Shown: positions 16,969 through 26,231 of the stretch, piece after piece
Numbering within the stretch: position 1 is the first letter of the stretch
Layout: each line of letters opens with the position of its first letter
Source of the DNA: Planctomycetota bacterium
GTDB taxonomy: Bacteria > Planctomycetota > UBA11346
DNA: 64,000 nt
Direction of reading: 5' to 3'
Assembly: GCA_016745075.1 (NCBI GenBank)
Contig: JADGDD010000001.1
Coordinates: 621,125 to 685,124 of the forward strand
Program-made: the position numbers and the translations under genes
Notes under the pieces: model-generated
Told to the model about the DNA's origin: nothing
The model's input: only the letters and a program-made list of their open reading frames with translations
Databases searched by the model: none

Positions 16969-19833
16969 CTATCGACGAACGATAATGTATAAAGCATCTT
17001 CTGGTAAAGTTACTGTAGCACCAGTGATTTCCACAACAGAACTTAACTGAGGGTATCCATTGGCATCAAGAGCTGTCGCTGATTTTATTGGATGAGCAAA
17101 AGTAACGCTTCCATGAATGAGTGGGATATTATACACCCCTTCGCCCATACTAAGAATACGTTTACCTGGGATCATTTTCTTTTCTTTGCCTTTTCCACGT
17201 ACAATTTCAGCAGGTTCTTCTTTCCAGCCATAGGGCCGCGCGTGTACACCAATTTGCACTAAGATCTTTTTAGACTTTGCCAGCGGCTTGTCATCCAATG
17301 GCACAATCATCACGCTGGAAAAATCATGCTGCATGTCAATTGTACATTCAGATAAAGCGACTGTTCCAGATTTTTGAGTGAAACCGACAACACCTTGTGC
17401 CTTCTCTGTATCAACCGTTGCATAGCCATTTGCCCAATTCCAATAGGTTTGTTTTTTAAGACCCCATGCCTCTCCTTCCTTGTCATTTTGTAAATCCTTC
17501 AACTCACGTGCTACAGATAACATAGTTTTGTCAGTCACCGACCATGATACAGGTCCACTTAAAAAAGCAGTTGGATAGTTACCATACCCTGTTTTTGATA
17601 ACCCCTCCGTCACTTCTTTGTCTCGCGTCGGATCAAACCCTTTTGATTCACCACAGGATGGAACTACTTTATCACAAATATCGGCAAAAGAACGGTCTTC
17701 ATGGACAACTGGCTTCACTTCCTCTACATACCCTTTTCTATACAATAGTGCATTTGCTGGGAATTGGCCCAATATATTCGGCGTAGCAACAGGGAACTTA
17801 GCGGTAAATATATCGTACCCTGGCGTAAAAATATTGAACCATGTAAACATATCTAAACCATTGCGGGCACCAAATACAGCAATTAACCATGGGCCTTCTA
17901 ATTGATAAAAATTAGGGTTGGACCAGTTACATTCAGACATGATATGTGGTTTGCCGCTGAGGAATTTATAATTGATAGGATTATTCCACGGACGAACGAG
18001 CGATGTGTAATCTGCATACAGATCTCCAACATTCACTTGATAAGATGATGTTTTCTTTTTTGATTTCGGCGGATTCACATGTAACGGAGACTGGTAAATA
18101 TGTCGATCTACGACATCATCATCTAGGTAGGTGTAACGTTCTCTGTCTTGCATCGCTTGGCAGAAGGACCCCTTCCAATTACCACTCGTAATCAAAGCTT
18201 TGCTGTTTATATCATTCTTATAAAAACCAATCATCTCTTTATTGAAATTACGCTGCACTTGTAGTAAAAATTCCACAGAGTCTTTCATACGCAATTCCAC
18301 CTTGGGAACTAAGGATGCAATCAAGTCTGCATTAGACTTACGTTCTTTTGGTGGAAAACAAAAACCAATCAAACGGCTTGTGTCTGATTTTGTTGATATA
18401 TTAAAGCTCGTAGATATATTCATAAGTCCATTGGCTGGGTCATCATAGATCCAATTGGACCGGTCTTTTTTATCTTTTCCTTTTCGCTTATACGGGAACA
18501 CCTTATCACTTATATCTTTAGGAACGCCCCACTTTTCCTGCGCAACTTCTAAGGAACCATACTTTTCAATAAGAAAGTCAGCAAATTGCTTGCGCACTTG
18601 GTCTGTCATTTCTTGCATAGGGAACATGCCAGTAAAACTGGAAAAAAACAAGCCATCTTCATTTTGTGTTTGAATAATAGCTACTGATGGATCTTCTGCC
18701 AAGCTAAGACCTGTATATGGGTTCTGGGTTGTAAACAGTTCTTTATTCCGAACTTTATATAATTCTTTTAAACGTTCACTGAAATAAATAACAGCAAATG
18801 GCTTATACCATCTATTTAAATAATCTTTATACCCTTTTATTCCCCATGCTTCTCGTAGCTTTGCTGGCAGTACAAAATAAGTGCATATCTTCACGTAGAT
18901 ACCCTCAGCTTTAAATGCTGCAACAGCCTTATAATACCCCTCTTGGATGTGTGAATCCAAGGCATAGGGATCGTTCGTTTCTACTTTGCCACTAAAAATA
19001 GGCCAGAACAAGCGGACCATATTCACGCCACTTTTAGCATATTGCCGAGCGATGTACTGCATACTTTCATAATCAAGGTTGTGGTTATGAAAATTTGCAC
19101 ACCAAAAGCGAACCTTCTCACCGTTTGCTAAGATAAAATCATCACCACTGGCTGTGATAGGCCCATTCATACCAGCAACTTCTTCGTTCAAATAACGTAA
19201 ATCTAAGTCTGACTGGGTAAATGGATCTGTTGGCGCTTCAAACCCCCACATACCTTCATCAACAAGCCCCACAGGCTCTAAAGGACTGTACTTTCCGTTG
19301 GGCACAAAGAATTCTGGGGCTAAAACAAAACAATCAAAACCAAATGCTTTAGAAGATTTGGCTAATTCTTCTTTATATAACAATTCTACACGTAGCGTGT
19401 GCTTACCAGCACTTATCTGAACATCTCCAGGATAAATCCATGTCGCATTCACAAACTTGCGAATACTTTGATCTTGTAATGTTCCTGGGTGGGTTTCTAC
19501 ATTCTGCCATGCACCTGCATCTATGCGCCACCGAAATGGTCCATGACTATAAAATCGGCGAACATATAATTTATAGGTCCCATCTTTTTTTACATCAATG
19601 TCATATTCAGCAAACGCGTTTGGAAGGTCAGCAGGAGTACCATTCAGCCACGCTCCACCCGAAAACTTATTTGCCTCTTCTGCATTTTTTGGCTTAAATT
19701 GCTCATCACTACTCATATTAGTTCGTGGTGATGATTCTGCCTCTATCCACAACAATGCGGACTTCTCTTCACCATAGACATACGCCTGTGCAGTTATCCA
19801 TAAAAAAATGCTTATCATTCCTGCTGTCTTCAT
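16969..19833 (-). CDS. Secreted clan GH-A-like glycoside hydrolase with N-terminal carbohydrate-binding region (paralogue 1)
   Basis: 954 residues with a cleavable signal (MKTAGMISIFLWITAQAYVYG). Residues 27-175 form a beta-rich module (LLWIEAESS...RRFYSHGPFRWRIDAGAW...HTLRVELLY) resembling glycan-binding domains. From about 185 comes a probable TIM barrel: GVNMVRLFWPIF on an early strand, IIQTQNEDG with candidate acid/base Glu392, and HIMSECNWSN with candidate nucleophile Glu634, the strand-4/strand-7 glutamate arrangement of clan GH-A. The C-terminus is a beta-domain ending in ATVTLPEDALYIIVRR. No exact GH family can be assigned from reading alone. It is a close relative of the gene at 21034-23958 along its full length and probably cleaves an external polysaccharide. 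It converges on the Tat sulfatase. Confidence 0.85.
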   Translation of the reverse strand: MKTAGMISIFLWITAQAYVYGEEKSALLWIEAESSPRTNMSSDEQFKPKNAEEANKFSGGAWLNGTPADLPNAFAEYDIDVKKDGTYKLYVRRFYSHGPFRWRIDAGAWQNVETHPGTLQDQSIRKFVNATWIYPGDVQISAGKHTLRVELLYKEELAKSSKAFGFDCFVLAPEFFVPNGKYSPLEPVGLVDEGMWGFEAPTDPFTQSDLDLRYLNEEVAGMNGPITASGDDFILANGEKVRFWCANFHNHNLDYESMQYIARQYAKSGVNMVRLFWPIFSGKVETNDPYALDSHIQEGYYKAVAAFKAEGIYVKICTYFVLPAKLREAWGIKGYKDYLNRWYKPFAVIYFSERLKELYKVRNKELFTTQNPYTGLSLAEDPSVAIIQTQNEDGLFFSSFTGMFPMQEMTDQVRKQFADFLIEKYGSLEVAQEKWGVPKDISDKVFPYKRKGKDKKDRSNWIYDDPANGLMNISTSFNISTKSDTSRLIGFCFPPKERKSNADLIASLVPKVELRMKDSVEFLLQVQRNFNKEMIGFYKNDINSKALITSGNWKGSFCQAMQDRERYTYLDDDVVDRHIYQSPLHVNPPKSKKKTSSYQVNVGDLYADYTSLVRPWNNPINYKFLSGKPHIMSECNWSNPNFYQLEGPWLIAVFGARNGLDMFTWFNIFTPGYDIFTAKFPVATPNILGQFPANALLYRKGYVEEVKPVVHEDRSFADICDKVVPSCGESKGFDPTRDKEVTEGLSKTGYGNYPTAFLSGPVSWSVTDKTMLSVARELKDLQNDKEGEAWGLKKQTYWNWANGYATVDTEKAQGVVGFTQKSGTVALSECTIDMQHDFSSVMIVPLDDKPLAKSKKILVQIGVHARPYGWKEEPAEIVRGKGKEKKMIPGKRILSMGEGVYNIPLIHGSVTFAHPIKSATALDANGYPQLSSVVEITGATVTLPEDALYIIVRR

Positions 19834-19948
19834 GCTTGCTCCTGTTTGGCGTGTGCTGGAGGTAAGATAACTTTCCTTGTGGAGATATCTTCACGCCTTC
19901 TCTCTGTTTTATACTTGAAAAAACTGGTAAGTCCAGTATTATATCTCT

Positions 19949-20818
19949 ATGAATTATCCACGCATACCCCGCCTCAGCACTCGTCGATGGCCTGTTTGTT
20001 ATCTACCAGACCTCGGTGAATTTTCTGGTCCCAGCTTTGAAGGTCAAAACATTGTTGACCACAGCTTTGTTGAACGTCCTGATGGAACGTGGCAAATATG
20101 GGCCTGCATACGCGGATGTGCAGTAAGTCGTTTGATTTACGGGTGGGAAGGTGCAAACCCCCTCTCAGGCTGGTGGAAACCAATGGGTGTGCAACTGCGT
20201 GCCGATGCTAGCCTTGGCGAAGATGTCCGTGACGGTACTATTGAAACTGCTGGCTCACCATTCTTTTTCAAGCATAATGATCGCTATGACCTCTTTTATC
20301 ATAGTGCTGGCATCCATCTAGCGACTTCCGAAGACGGTCTGAATTACACTCGCGTGATCAACGACAAAGGTACTTCACATGCAGGTATTGCCGGTGGCCG
20401 CGATACAATGATCATGGAATGTGATGGTACTTTTTATGCCTATGTCACTGAAACCAATAAAGAAGGCATCTGTAGTGTCGTCTGTAGCTGTTCCACAGAT
20501 CTGCGTATATGGGATGATGGTATCATTGTCAGCCGTGGCGGCATGGGCGGCGATGGCCCCGTAGACGCGGAAAGCCCTTTTGTGGTACAAGTTGATGGCT
20601 ATTTCTATCTTTTCCGCACCTCATCCATTAGTTTTCAAACCTTTGTCTATCGCTCACTCGACCCTCTTGATTTCGGCATAGATGATGACAGTAAACTGGT
20701 TTGCACCCTTGATATAAAAATCCCCGAAATCATTACCTACCAAGGTCGCATGTATATTAGCGATCTCCCTGACTTTCATCACCTGTATGTGCATGAACTA
20801 ACATGGGAAATTGTATAG
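19949..20818 (+). CDS. GH43/GH32-like five-bladed beta-propeller glycosidase homologue
   Basis: 289 residues, no signal peptide, so cytoplasmic. The pattern of short blades, each with Asp/Glu near the centre, fits the GH43/GH32/GH68 fold or related DUF families: DHSFVERPDGTWQIWAC, ETAGSPFFFKHNDRYDLFYH, HAGIAGGRDTMIMECDGTFYAY, and GPVDAESPFVVQVDGYFYLFRTS. The repeated phrase of an acidic residue, SP-hydrophobic, then D-G/N-x-Y/W-x-hydrophobic-Y/F is typical of this fold. Specificity cannot be read off. It lies between two paralogous GH-A genes on the opposite strand, 115 bp from the start of paralogue 1, suggesting that it handles an oligosaccharide from the same polymer. A strong hairpin follows the gene. 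Confidence 0.75.
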   Translation: MNYPRIPRLSTRRWPVCYLPDLGEFSGPSFEGQNIVDHSFVERPDGTWQIWACIRGCAVSRLIYGWEGANPLSGWWKPMGVQLRADASLGEDVRDGTIETAGSPFFFKHNDRYDLFYHSAGIHLATSEDGLNYTRVINDKGTSHAGIAGGRDTMIMECDGTFYAYVTETNKEGICSVVCSCSTDLRIWDDGIIVSRGGMGGDGPVDAESPFVVQVDGYFYLFRTSSISFQTFVYRSLDPLDFGIDDDSKLVCTLDIKIPEIITYQGRMYISDLPDFHHLYVHELTWEIV

Positions 20819-20915
20819 TTTTTTGACCTCTGAGATCTCAATTGATTGGAACCATACGCCAATACATTTTGACCAAGATCCGTGGTTCATGACATCCAAA
20901 CAAGATTTGGAACCA

Positions 20916-20950
20916 TAAAAGAGGAAGGGACTAAATCCCTTCCTCTTTTA
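20916..20950. terminator. Strong bidirectional rho-independent terminator
   Basis: A perfect 15-bp stem with a 5-base loop: arms 20916-20930 (AAAAGAGGAAGGGA plus a flanking T) and 20936-20950, loop CTAAA. Each strand ends its stem in an A/T-rich run (CTCTTTTA), and the hairpin sits between convergent genes (stops at 20818 and 21034). It is the clearest terminator in the window. Confidence 0.9.
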
Positions 20951-21033
20951 TGTGAAACCCACAAATTCATATCTCTCTTCTGCCGCAAGGCCCTATTTGT
21001 CCAAGAGATGTAACTTCACTTGATAGAGAGTCA

Positions 21034-23958
21034 TTATCTTTCTAAAATGACATAAAGCGAGTCTTTGGGTAAAGTTACCGTATTTCCTTTTATAACAACT
21101 GTGCAACCTTCCTTTGGATATCCTCCTGCATTAAGACCTGTACCTGATAGAATAGGGTTTTTGAAACTTATCGTTCCGTTTATAAGTGGTATATTGTAGA
21201 CCCCCTCACCCATACTGAGTATCTTCTTGCCTGGAACAGTTACTGGTATCTTAGAACGTTTTATCCATGACTTACGGTCTTCACCTTTTCTTTTCTTTGC
21301 TTTCCCCATTTTTATTTGGGTTGGCTCATCACGCCATCCGTAAGGACGTGCATGCAAACCGACTTGAACAAGTATTTTCTTTGATTCTGAAATGGGCTTA
21401 TCATCTAATGGAACAATTAAGACACTAGAGAAATCATGTCTCATGTTTATGCTACATTCAGAAAGCTGTATCTCTTCATTTTTCCCAGTAAAACCAACCA
21501 CACCTTGGGCTTTTTTTGTATCAACAGTTGCGTAACCTTTGCCCCAGTTCCAATACGTTTGTTTCTTGAGCCCCCATGCTTCAGTACCTGCATCGTTTTG
21601 GAGAGCAGACAGTTCTGGAGAAACATCTACTTGAGGTGTATCAGTAACACTCCATGTAATTGGTCCAGAGAGGTAAGCTGTTGGGTATTTACCAAACCCT
21701 GCTGTTGACAAACCTGTTGTTATCTCTTTGTCTCTCGTTGGGTCAAACCCTCTAGATTCTCCTACGACAGGTTCTATTCGTGAGCAAACTTCATCATAAG
21801 TTCTGTCTTCATGAACAGATGGTTCAACTTCTTCTACATACCCCTTCCGGTATAACAGCGCATTTGCTGGAAATTGTCCGAGAATATTTGGTGTAGCTAC
21901 AGGGAATTTCTTATGCTCAATATCATACCCTGGAGTAAAAACATTAAACCATGTGAACATATCAAGTCCATTTCGTGCCCCAAAAACGGAAACCAACCAT
22001 GGCCCTTCTAATTGATAAAAGTTTGGGTTTGACCAGTTGCATTCTGACAGAATGTGCGGTTTTCCTGACATAAACTTATAATTTAATGCCATATTCCATG
22101 GGCGAATGATTGAGGTATAATCAGCATAGACATCACCTGGAGCAATAGAAAACGAAGCACGGTTGGGTTTTTTAATGTTTTTATGTAACGGCGATTGATA
22201 AATATGACGATCAGCCACATCATCATTCAAATACGTGTAACGTTCTCTATCCTGCATAGCCTGACAAAACGAACCTTTCCAGTTACCACTCGTAATAAGA
22301 GCTTTACAGCCCAACTCTTTTTTATAGAAGTCTTGCATGTCTTCATTGAAAGCTTTCTGCTTCTCCATCATGAATTCAACAGAATCCCTGTAACGACGCT
22401 CTGCTTTACGAGAAAGCTCAGCTATCAATTCTGCATTTTTAGAGCGTTCTTTTGGTGGAAAGCAATGTAAAACGCTTGATTCTTCTGGGCTGGTTTTTGT
22501 AGAGATCGTATGACCAGCACTTATATTCATTAAACCTTTTTCGGGTTCATCATATATCCAATTTGAGTGATCTTGTTTATCAACTTTACCATTTGCACCT
22601 TTCTTGGCGGATCTTTTGTATGGAAATATTGTATCTCTATACTCTTTGGATATGTCCCATGATGCGATAGCTTTATCAATGCTTCCATATTTATGAGTAA
22701 GGAAACTACCGAATTCTTTTCGCACTTGATTCATCAAGTGCTTCATAGGGAAAAGTCCTGAAAAGGTGCTAAAAAACAAGCCATCCTCATTTTGTGTCTG
22801 GACAATGGCTACTGCGGGATCTTGAGCGAGCGTAATACCTGTATAGGGATTGATTGTAGTCATAAGGTTTTTGACTCGGACTTTGTATATTTCCTGCAAC
22901 CGTTCAGAGAAAAAGAGTACACCAAATGGCTGGTACCATTTATTCATGAAATCTCCGTAATCTGGTATGCCCCACGCTTGCCGAAGCCGAGCCGTGAAAC
23001 AAAAGTACGGACAAATTTTCACATAAATACCTTCTGCTTTGAATGCTGCAACGGCCTTGTAATATCCGTCTTGCATGTGTTCATCTAATTTATACGGGTC
23101 ATCAGTTTCTATTTTCCCTTGAAAGACAGATATGAAAACACGCACCATATTAACGCCAGCTTTTGCATACTGCTTAGCAACGTATTTGGTACTTTCATAA
23201 TCAAGGTTATGGTTATGAAAATTCACACACCAGAACTTAACTTTCTCACCATTCCCAAGAATAAAATCATCTCCTTGTGCTTTCACATAGCCATCTTGCC
23301 CTGCTACATCTTCATTGAGGTATCGCAAATCAATATCAGATTTGGCAAATGAATCTGTCGGTGTTTCAAAAGCCCACATGCCTTCATCCACAAGACCGAT
23401 TGGGGCAAGAGGACTATATTTGCCATTTGGGACAAAAAACGAAGGGGTTAAAACAAAACAATCAAAACCGAATGCTTTGGAAAACTTTGCTAAATTTTCT
23501 CTATAAAGAAGTTCTACACGCAATATATGCGAACCTGCTTCCAGCTCTATATCTCCAGGATAAATCCAGGTTGCAGTCACGAATTTTCTAATGGATTGTG
23601 CTTGTAGATTTCCTGGATGAACATCCACATCATTCCATGCACCATTGTCAATTTTCCAACGAAATGGACCGTGGCTATAAAACCTTCGTACAAAAAACTT
23701 GTATGTACCTTTTTTTTGAACCGTTATGTCATATTCAGCAAAGGCATCTGGTAGCTTTGCCTGTGTACCATTTAACCATGCACCACCAGAGAATTTATTT
23801 GCCTGACTTTCATCTAATGGGCGAAATTGGCCTTCTGTACTCATGTTGGTGCGTGTTGAAGACTCCGCTTCAATCCATAAAAGATCTGAATCTTCGGCAT
23901 GAAGAATAGCGCTACATATCAACAAAAATGCCCCAATGAGCAGTATTTTAAAGGTCAT
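21034..23958 (-). CDS. Secreted clan GH-A-like glycoside hydrolase with N-terminal carbohydrate-binding region (paralogue 2)
   Basis: 974 residues with a signal peptide (MTFKILLIGAFLLICSAILHA). It aligns with the protein at 16969-19833 over its whole length, sharing LLWIEAESS, FYSHGPFRW, VDEGMW, QTQNEDGLFFS, SGNWKGSFCQAMQDRERYTYL, SECNWSNPNFYQLEGPWL and GARNGLDMFTWFN. The two candidate catalytic glutamates are conserved. The main difference is a lysine/arginine-rich insert near the C-terminus (KMGKAKKRKGEDRKSW) and GGYPKEG in place of NGYPQLS, perhaps reflecting different attachment or substrate length. Its upstream region is shared with the ECF sigma gene at 24262, so sigma/FecR control is possible. 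Confidence 0.85.
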   Translation of the reverse strand: MTFKILLIGAFLLICSAILHAEDSDLLWIEAESSTRTNMSTEGQFRPLDESQANKFSGGAWLNGTQAKLPDAFAEYDITVQKKGTYKFFVRRFYSHGPFRWKIDNGAWNDVDVHPGNLQAQSIRKFVTATWIYPGDIELEAGSHILRVELLYRENLAKFSKAFGFDCFVLTPSFFVPNGKYSPLAPIGLVDEGMWAFETPTDSFAKSDIDLRYLNEDVAGQDGYVKAQGDDFILGNGEKVKFWCVNFHNHNLDYESTKYVAKQYAKAGVNMVRVFISVFQGKIETDDPYKLDEHMQDGYYKAVAAFKAEGIYVKICPYFCFTARLRQAWGIPDYGDFMNKWYQPFGVLFFSERLQEIYKVRVKNLMTTINPYTGITLAQDPAVAIVQTQNEDGLFFSTFSGLFPMKHLMNQVRKEFGSFLTHKYGSIDKAIASWDISKEYRDTIFPYKRSAKKGANGKVDKQDHSNWIYDEPEKGLMNISAGHTISTKTSPEESSVLHCFPPKERSKNAELIAELSRKAERRYRDSVEFMMEKQKAFNEDMQDFYKKELGCKALITSGNWKGSFCQAMQDRERYTYLNDDVADRHIYQSPLHKNIKKPNRASFSIAPGDVYADYTSIIRPWNMALNYKFMSGKPHILSECNWSNPNFYQLEGPWLVSVFGARNGLDMFTWFNVFTPGYDIEHKKFPVATPNILGQFPANALLYRKGYVEEVEPSVHEDRTYDEVCSRIEPVVGESRGFDPTRDKEITTGLSTAGFGKYPTAYLSGPITWSVTDTPQVDVSPELSALQNDAGTEAWGLKKQTYWNWGKGYATVDTKKAQGVVGFTGKNEEIQLSECSINMRHDFSSVLIVPLDDKPISESKKILVQVGLHARPYGWRDEPTQIKMGKAKKRKGEDRKSWIKRSKIPVTVPGKKILSMGEGVYNIPLINGTISFKNPILSGTGLNAGGYPKEGCTVVIKGNTVTLPKDSLYVILER

Positions 23959-23998
23959 ACTTTTCCTTTCTCAGAGTGAAAACAGATGCTGATGCAGA

Positions 23999-24241
23999 CT
24001 ACATCTTATACATATAGGCTTCAAGGTACCTTCCATTACAGTATTTTTGCTCGTAGAAGCCTTGAACCCTCTTCAATAAGTACTCATGGGTAGCCCATTT
24101 GCTACGGTTTAAGACATGTTTAATTGAACGATTTGATGAGATACGGCAATCTTGGGCATATATTCGCAATACCTGCCGAATGTCACCCCTATAGACATGA
24201 ATTGACTGAGCTATCACATAAAAAGCTGTGATATATTCCAT
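23999..24241 (-). other. Doubtful 80-codon ORF in the divergent intergenic region
   Basis: This frame (MEYITAFYVIAQ...AYMYKM) fills most of the 303-bp gap between the GH-A paralogue 2 start (23958) and the sigma gene start (24262). An AGG eight bases upstream is a weak ribosome site. The composition (Tyr, Arg, Lys, Ile) is protein-like but matches no family I recognise, and it covers the place where the promoters of the two flanking genes must lie. A perfect inverted repeat TATCACA-N8-TGTGATA (24212-24233) crosses its 5' end and is a candidate operator for the sigma gene. More likely regulatory DNA than a gene. Confidence 0.25.
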
Positions 24242-24261
24242 TTTGAGCCTATACTAATAGA

Positions 24262-24825
24262 ATGGAAGCCGAACAAACTAATCAGCATATTCATGACATC
24301 CTACATGGTGACCGAGATAGCTATGCGCACATTGTGGATGCGTGGCAAGATATGTTACTTGTCTTTGCTGGCTATCGCTTGGTTGACAAACATGCCATAG
24401 ATGAAGTTGTACAAAGCACATTCATCAAGGCCTATGAAAAACTTAGCGAATATGATACACAAAAAAACTTTGCGGTGTGGCTACGTACACTCTGTCATTT
24501 TGAGATTTTAACATGGCGTAAACAACGCAAACGCTCACGCTACCTTACCAATATTGAAATGTTGGATGACACCTTTGGGCAAACAGATGAAGAAAGCGAT
24601 AGTGATGAATTGATGGTACAGAACAATCTACTCTGCAACCTAGACAACTGTTTATCCAAGTTACCAGATGAATCACGCGAACTCTTAACTCGACGGTATT
24701 GTGATGACGAATCTATTGCCACCATAGCTCAGCTCTCAGACAAAACGGCAACATGGGTGTCTACCCGTCTCTACCGTATTCGCAAAAACCTGAAAGACTG
24801 TCTCGAAAGCGAGGTGACAGCATGA
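24262..24825 (+). CDS. ECF-type RNA polymerase sigma factor (copy 1)
   Basis: 187 residues. Region 2 is visible as DSYAHIVDAWQDMLLVFAGYRLVDKHAIDEVVQSTFIKAYEKL with the following VWLRTLCHFEILTWRKQRKR, and region 4 as LPDESRELLTRRYCDDESIATIAQLSDKTATWVSTRLYRIRKNL, an HTH that reads the -35 element. It is related to the sigma factor at 50903-51478. Its stop overlaps the start of the FecR gene (ATGA), a normal arrangement for an anti-sigma partner. It would redirect polymerase to carbohydrate-use genes when the partner receives a signal. Confidence 0.93.
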   Translation: MEAEQTNQHIHDILHGDRDSYAHIVDAWQDMLLVFAGYRLVDKHAIDEVVQSTFIKAYEKLSEYDTQKNFAVWLRTLCHFEILTWRKQRKRSRYLTNIEMLDDTFGQTDEESDSDELMVQNNLLCNLDNCLSKLPDESRELLTRRYCDDESIATIAQLSDKTATWVSTRLYRIRKNLKDCLESEVTA

Positions 24826-26123
24826 GTATACAACAAACATGGGAGAACTTTGAACAATGGTACGAAGGCAATATAACTGATAGCGCTGCCGTTACCCTGC
24901 ATTCCTCCATAGAACACGATGATAAGCTTGAAGAAGAAACGCTTGAAGCCCTCCGCTTAGGACGTGCGCTGGAACAGCACTTACGTCCTATTCGTCCACA
25001 ATTAGCAGAGCCAATTCTTGTTTCTTTACGCAACACACACGAACGAAAAAAACTGACTAGCGAAGTCATGAACTGTATTCCGCAAGTACAGACCCATAAG
25101 AAAAAAAACACGAATTGGCAATGGGCTCTTGTCGCCTCTGTGCTCTGTGCGATAACCCTTTTTACGGTTTCTAACAACAAACAGGCAACGGTCATTTTGT
25201 CTCAGGGAAATCATGACTTTACCAACGGCGATAGCATCACCTCAGGCACAATTATTACCATGAAAAATAAACAGCGTATTTCATTTAGTTATGCGCGCGA
25301 CTCCCTACTCACTATAAGCGGCCCAGCAAAATGGAGTGTAGACAATGGTATTCGCTTACAACACGGACAGTTACACGCAGAAGTTACAGAGCAAGACCTC
25401 AACAAACCTTTAATAATCACAACCCCAGATGCGCAAGCAACGGTACTTGGCACACAATTTACAATGGATGCAACTGAGACAGGAACCACCCTCCATGTTA
25501 CAGAAGGATCGGTCCTTTTCCGTGACTTCTACGGTGGCACTCAGGTTGTTTCCGAAGGTGAGGCCGCTACAACACAAGCAGGGAAAATCATTTATTATGC
25601 TCACATCACGCCTGAACACAAACAGCTTATTGGTCAACAGCTTACAGGTGAAATTGACATAGAATCAATTCTTTCCATAAAATCGAACAAACCACATAAA
25701 CTGACTCATGCAGACCTGTACAAACATATTTACCATTCACATAGACTTACGAACAGCTCATTATGGAAACAACCACACTTTTCACTTTCACTTTCACTTT
25801 CACTAGAAACACCCTTTGTTAACATTACTGAAAAAACTGTATGCCATATTACATGTCGTACTGACGGAAAAGAACAACTCATCGTAGCCTTGCGACAACA
25901 CGACCTGCCTCTCCATGGACGCTTTATGAAAACAGTTGCCCTACCGGCTATGCATCAAAATAAATGGCAAACGATAAGTTTTCCTTTTAAAGAATTTGTT
26001 CGCTCTAACTTACGTATAAACAAAGACATAAACCGCCATGGCCCTTGCTCTCATATTCTGATCCACGCAACTGGCAATAATACACAATATTTAGATATTG
26101 CCAAGATCTGGTTTACAGAATAA
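24822..26123 (+). CDS. FecR-type anti-sigma factor with carbohydrate-binding-like C-terminus (copy 1)
   Basis: 433 residues from the ATG at 24822, which overlaps the sigma stop and has GAGGTGA upstream. Residues 1-95 are the cytoplasmic sigma-binding part, a TM helix lies near 101-118 (WQWALVASVLCAITLFTV), and a FecR domain follows (about 120-270: NGDSITSGTIITMK, TTPDAQATVLGTQFTMDA, LHVTEGSVLF). The last 140 residues are a beta-sandwich-like module (TEKTVCHITCRTD, KWQTISFPFKEF, LDIAKIWFTE). The same module ends the FecR copy at 49540-50910 and resembles carbohydrate-binding domains, so the anti-sigma factor may sense glycan directly. No importer follows; the next gene is convergent. Confidence 0.88.
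   Translation: MSIQQTWENFEQWYEGNITDSAAVTLHSSIEHDDKLEEETLEALRLGRALEQHLRPIRPQLAEPILVSLRNTHERKKLTSEVMNCIPQVQTHKKKNTNWQWALVASVLCAITLFTVSNNKQATVILSQGNHDFTNGDSITSGTIITMKNKQRISFSYARDSLLTISGPAKWSVDNGIRLQHGQLHAEVTEQDLNKPLIITTPDAQATVLGTQFTMDATETGTTLHVTEGSVLFRDFYGGTQVVSEGEAATTQAGKIIYYAHITPEHKQLIGQQLTGEIDIESILSIKSNKPHKLTHADLYKHIYHSHRLTNSSLWKQPHFSLSLSLSLETPFVNITEKTVCHITCRTDGKEQLIVALRQHDLPLHGRFMKTVALPAMHQNKWQTISFPFKEFVRSNLRINKDINRHGPCSHILIHATGNNTQYLDIAKIWFTE
25779..25804 (+). repeat. In-frame TTTCAC hexanucleotide tandem repeat inside FecR copy 1
   Basis: Four tandem TTTCAC units occur in the coding sequence, translated as alternating Phe/Leu and Ser (FSLSLSLSLE). The unit is two codons long, so copy-number slippage would lengthen or shorten the protein without breaking the frame. 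It sits where the FecR domain joins the C-terminal module. Confidence 0.8.
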
Positions 26124-26231
26124 TAAGAAGTCTCCGCGCAAACAATGTCTTTTTCAACACCAATAGCGGGAACCGTGTGTTTCCGAAATCTGTGTCGTTT
26201 ACATGCAATAAGTTAGAACTATGGCGTGGCT

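Noticed and set aside
20848..20916. Recurring TTGGAACCATA near 20848 and 20909 and TGGAACCATAAAA near 34811
   Set aside because: Short, few copies and unlinked to any gene start in a consistent way; chance cannot be excluded.
24761..25195. A 144-codon minus-strand frame across the sigma/FecR junction
   Set aside because: Cys- and Ser-rich shadow translation opposite two real, overlapping genes.
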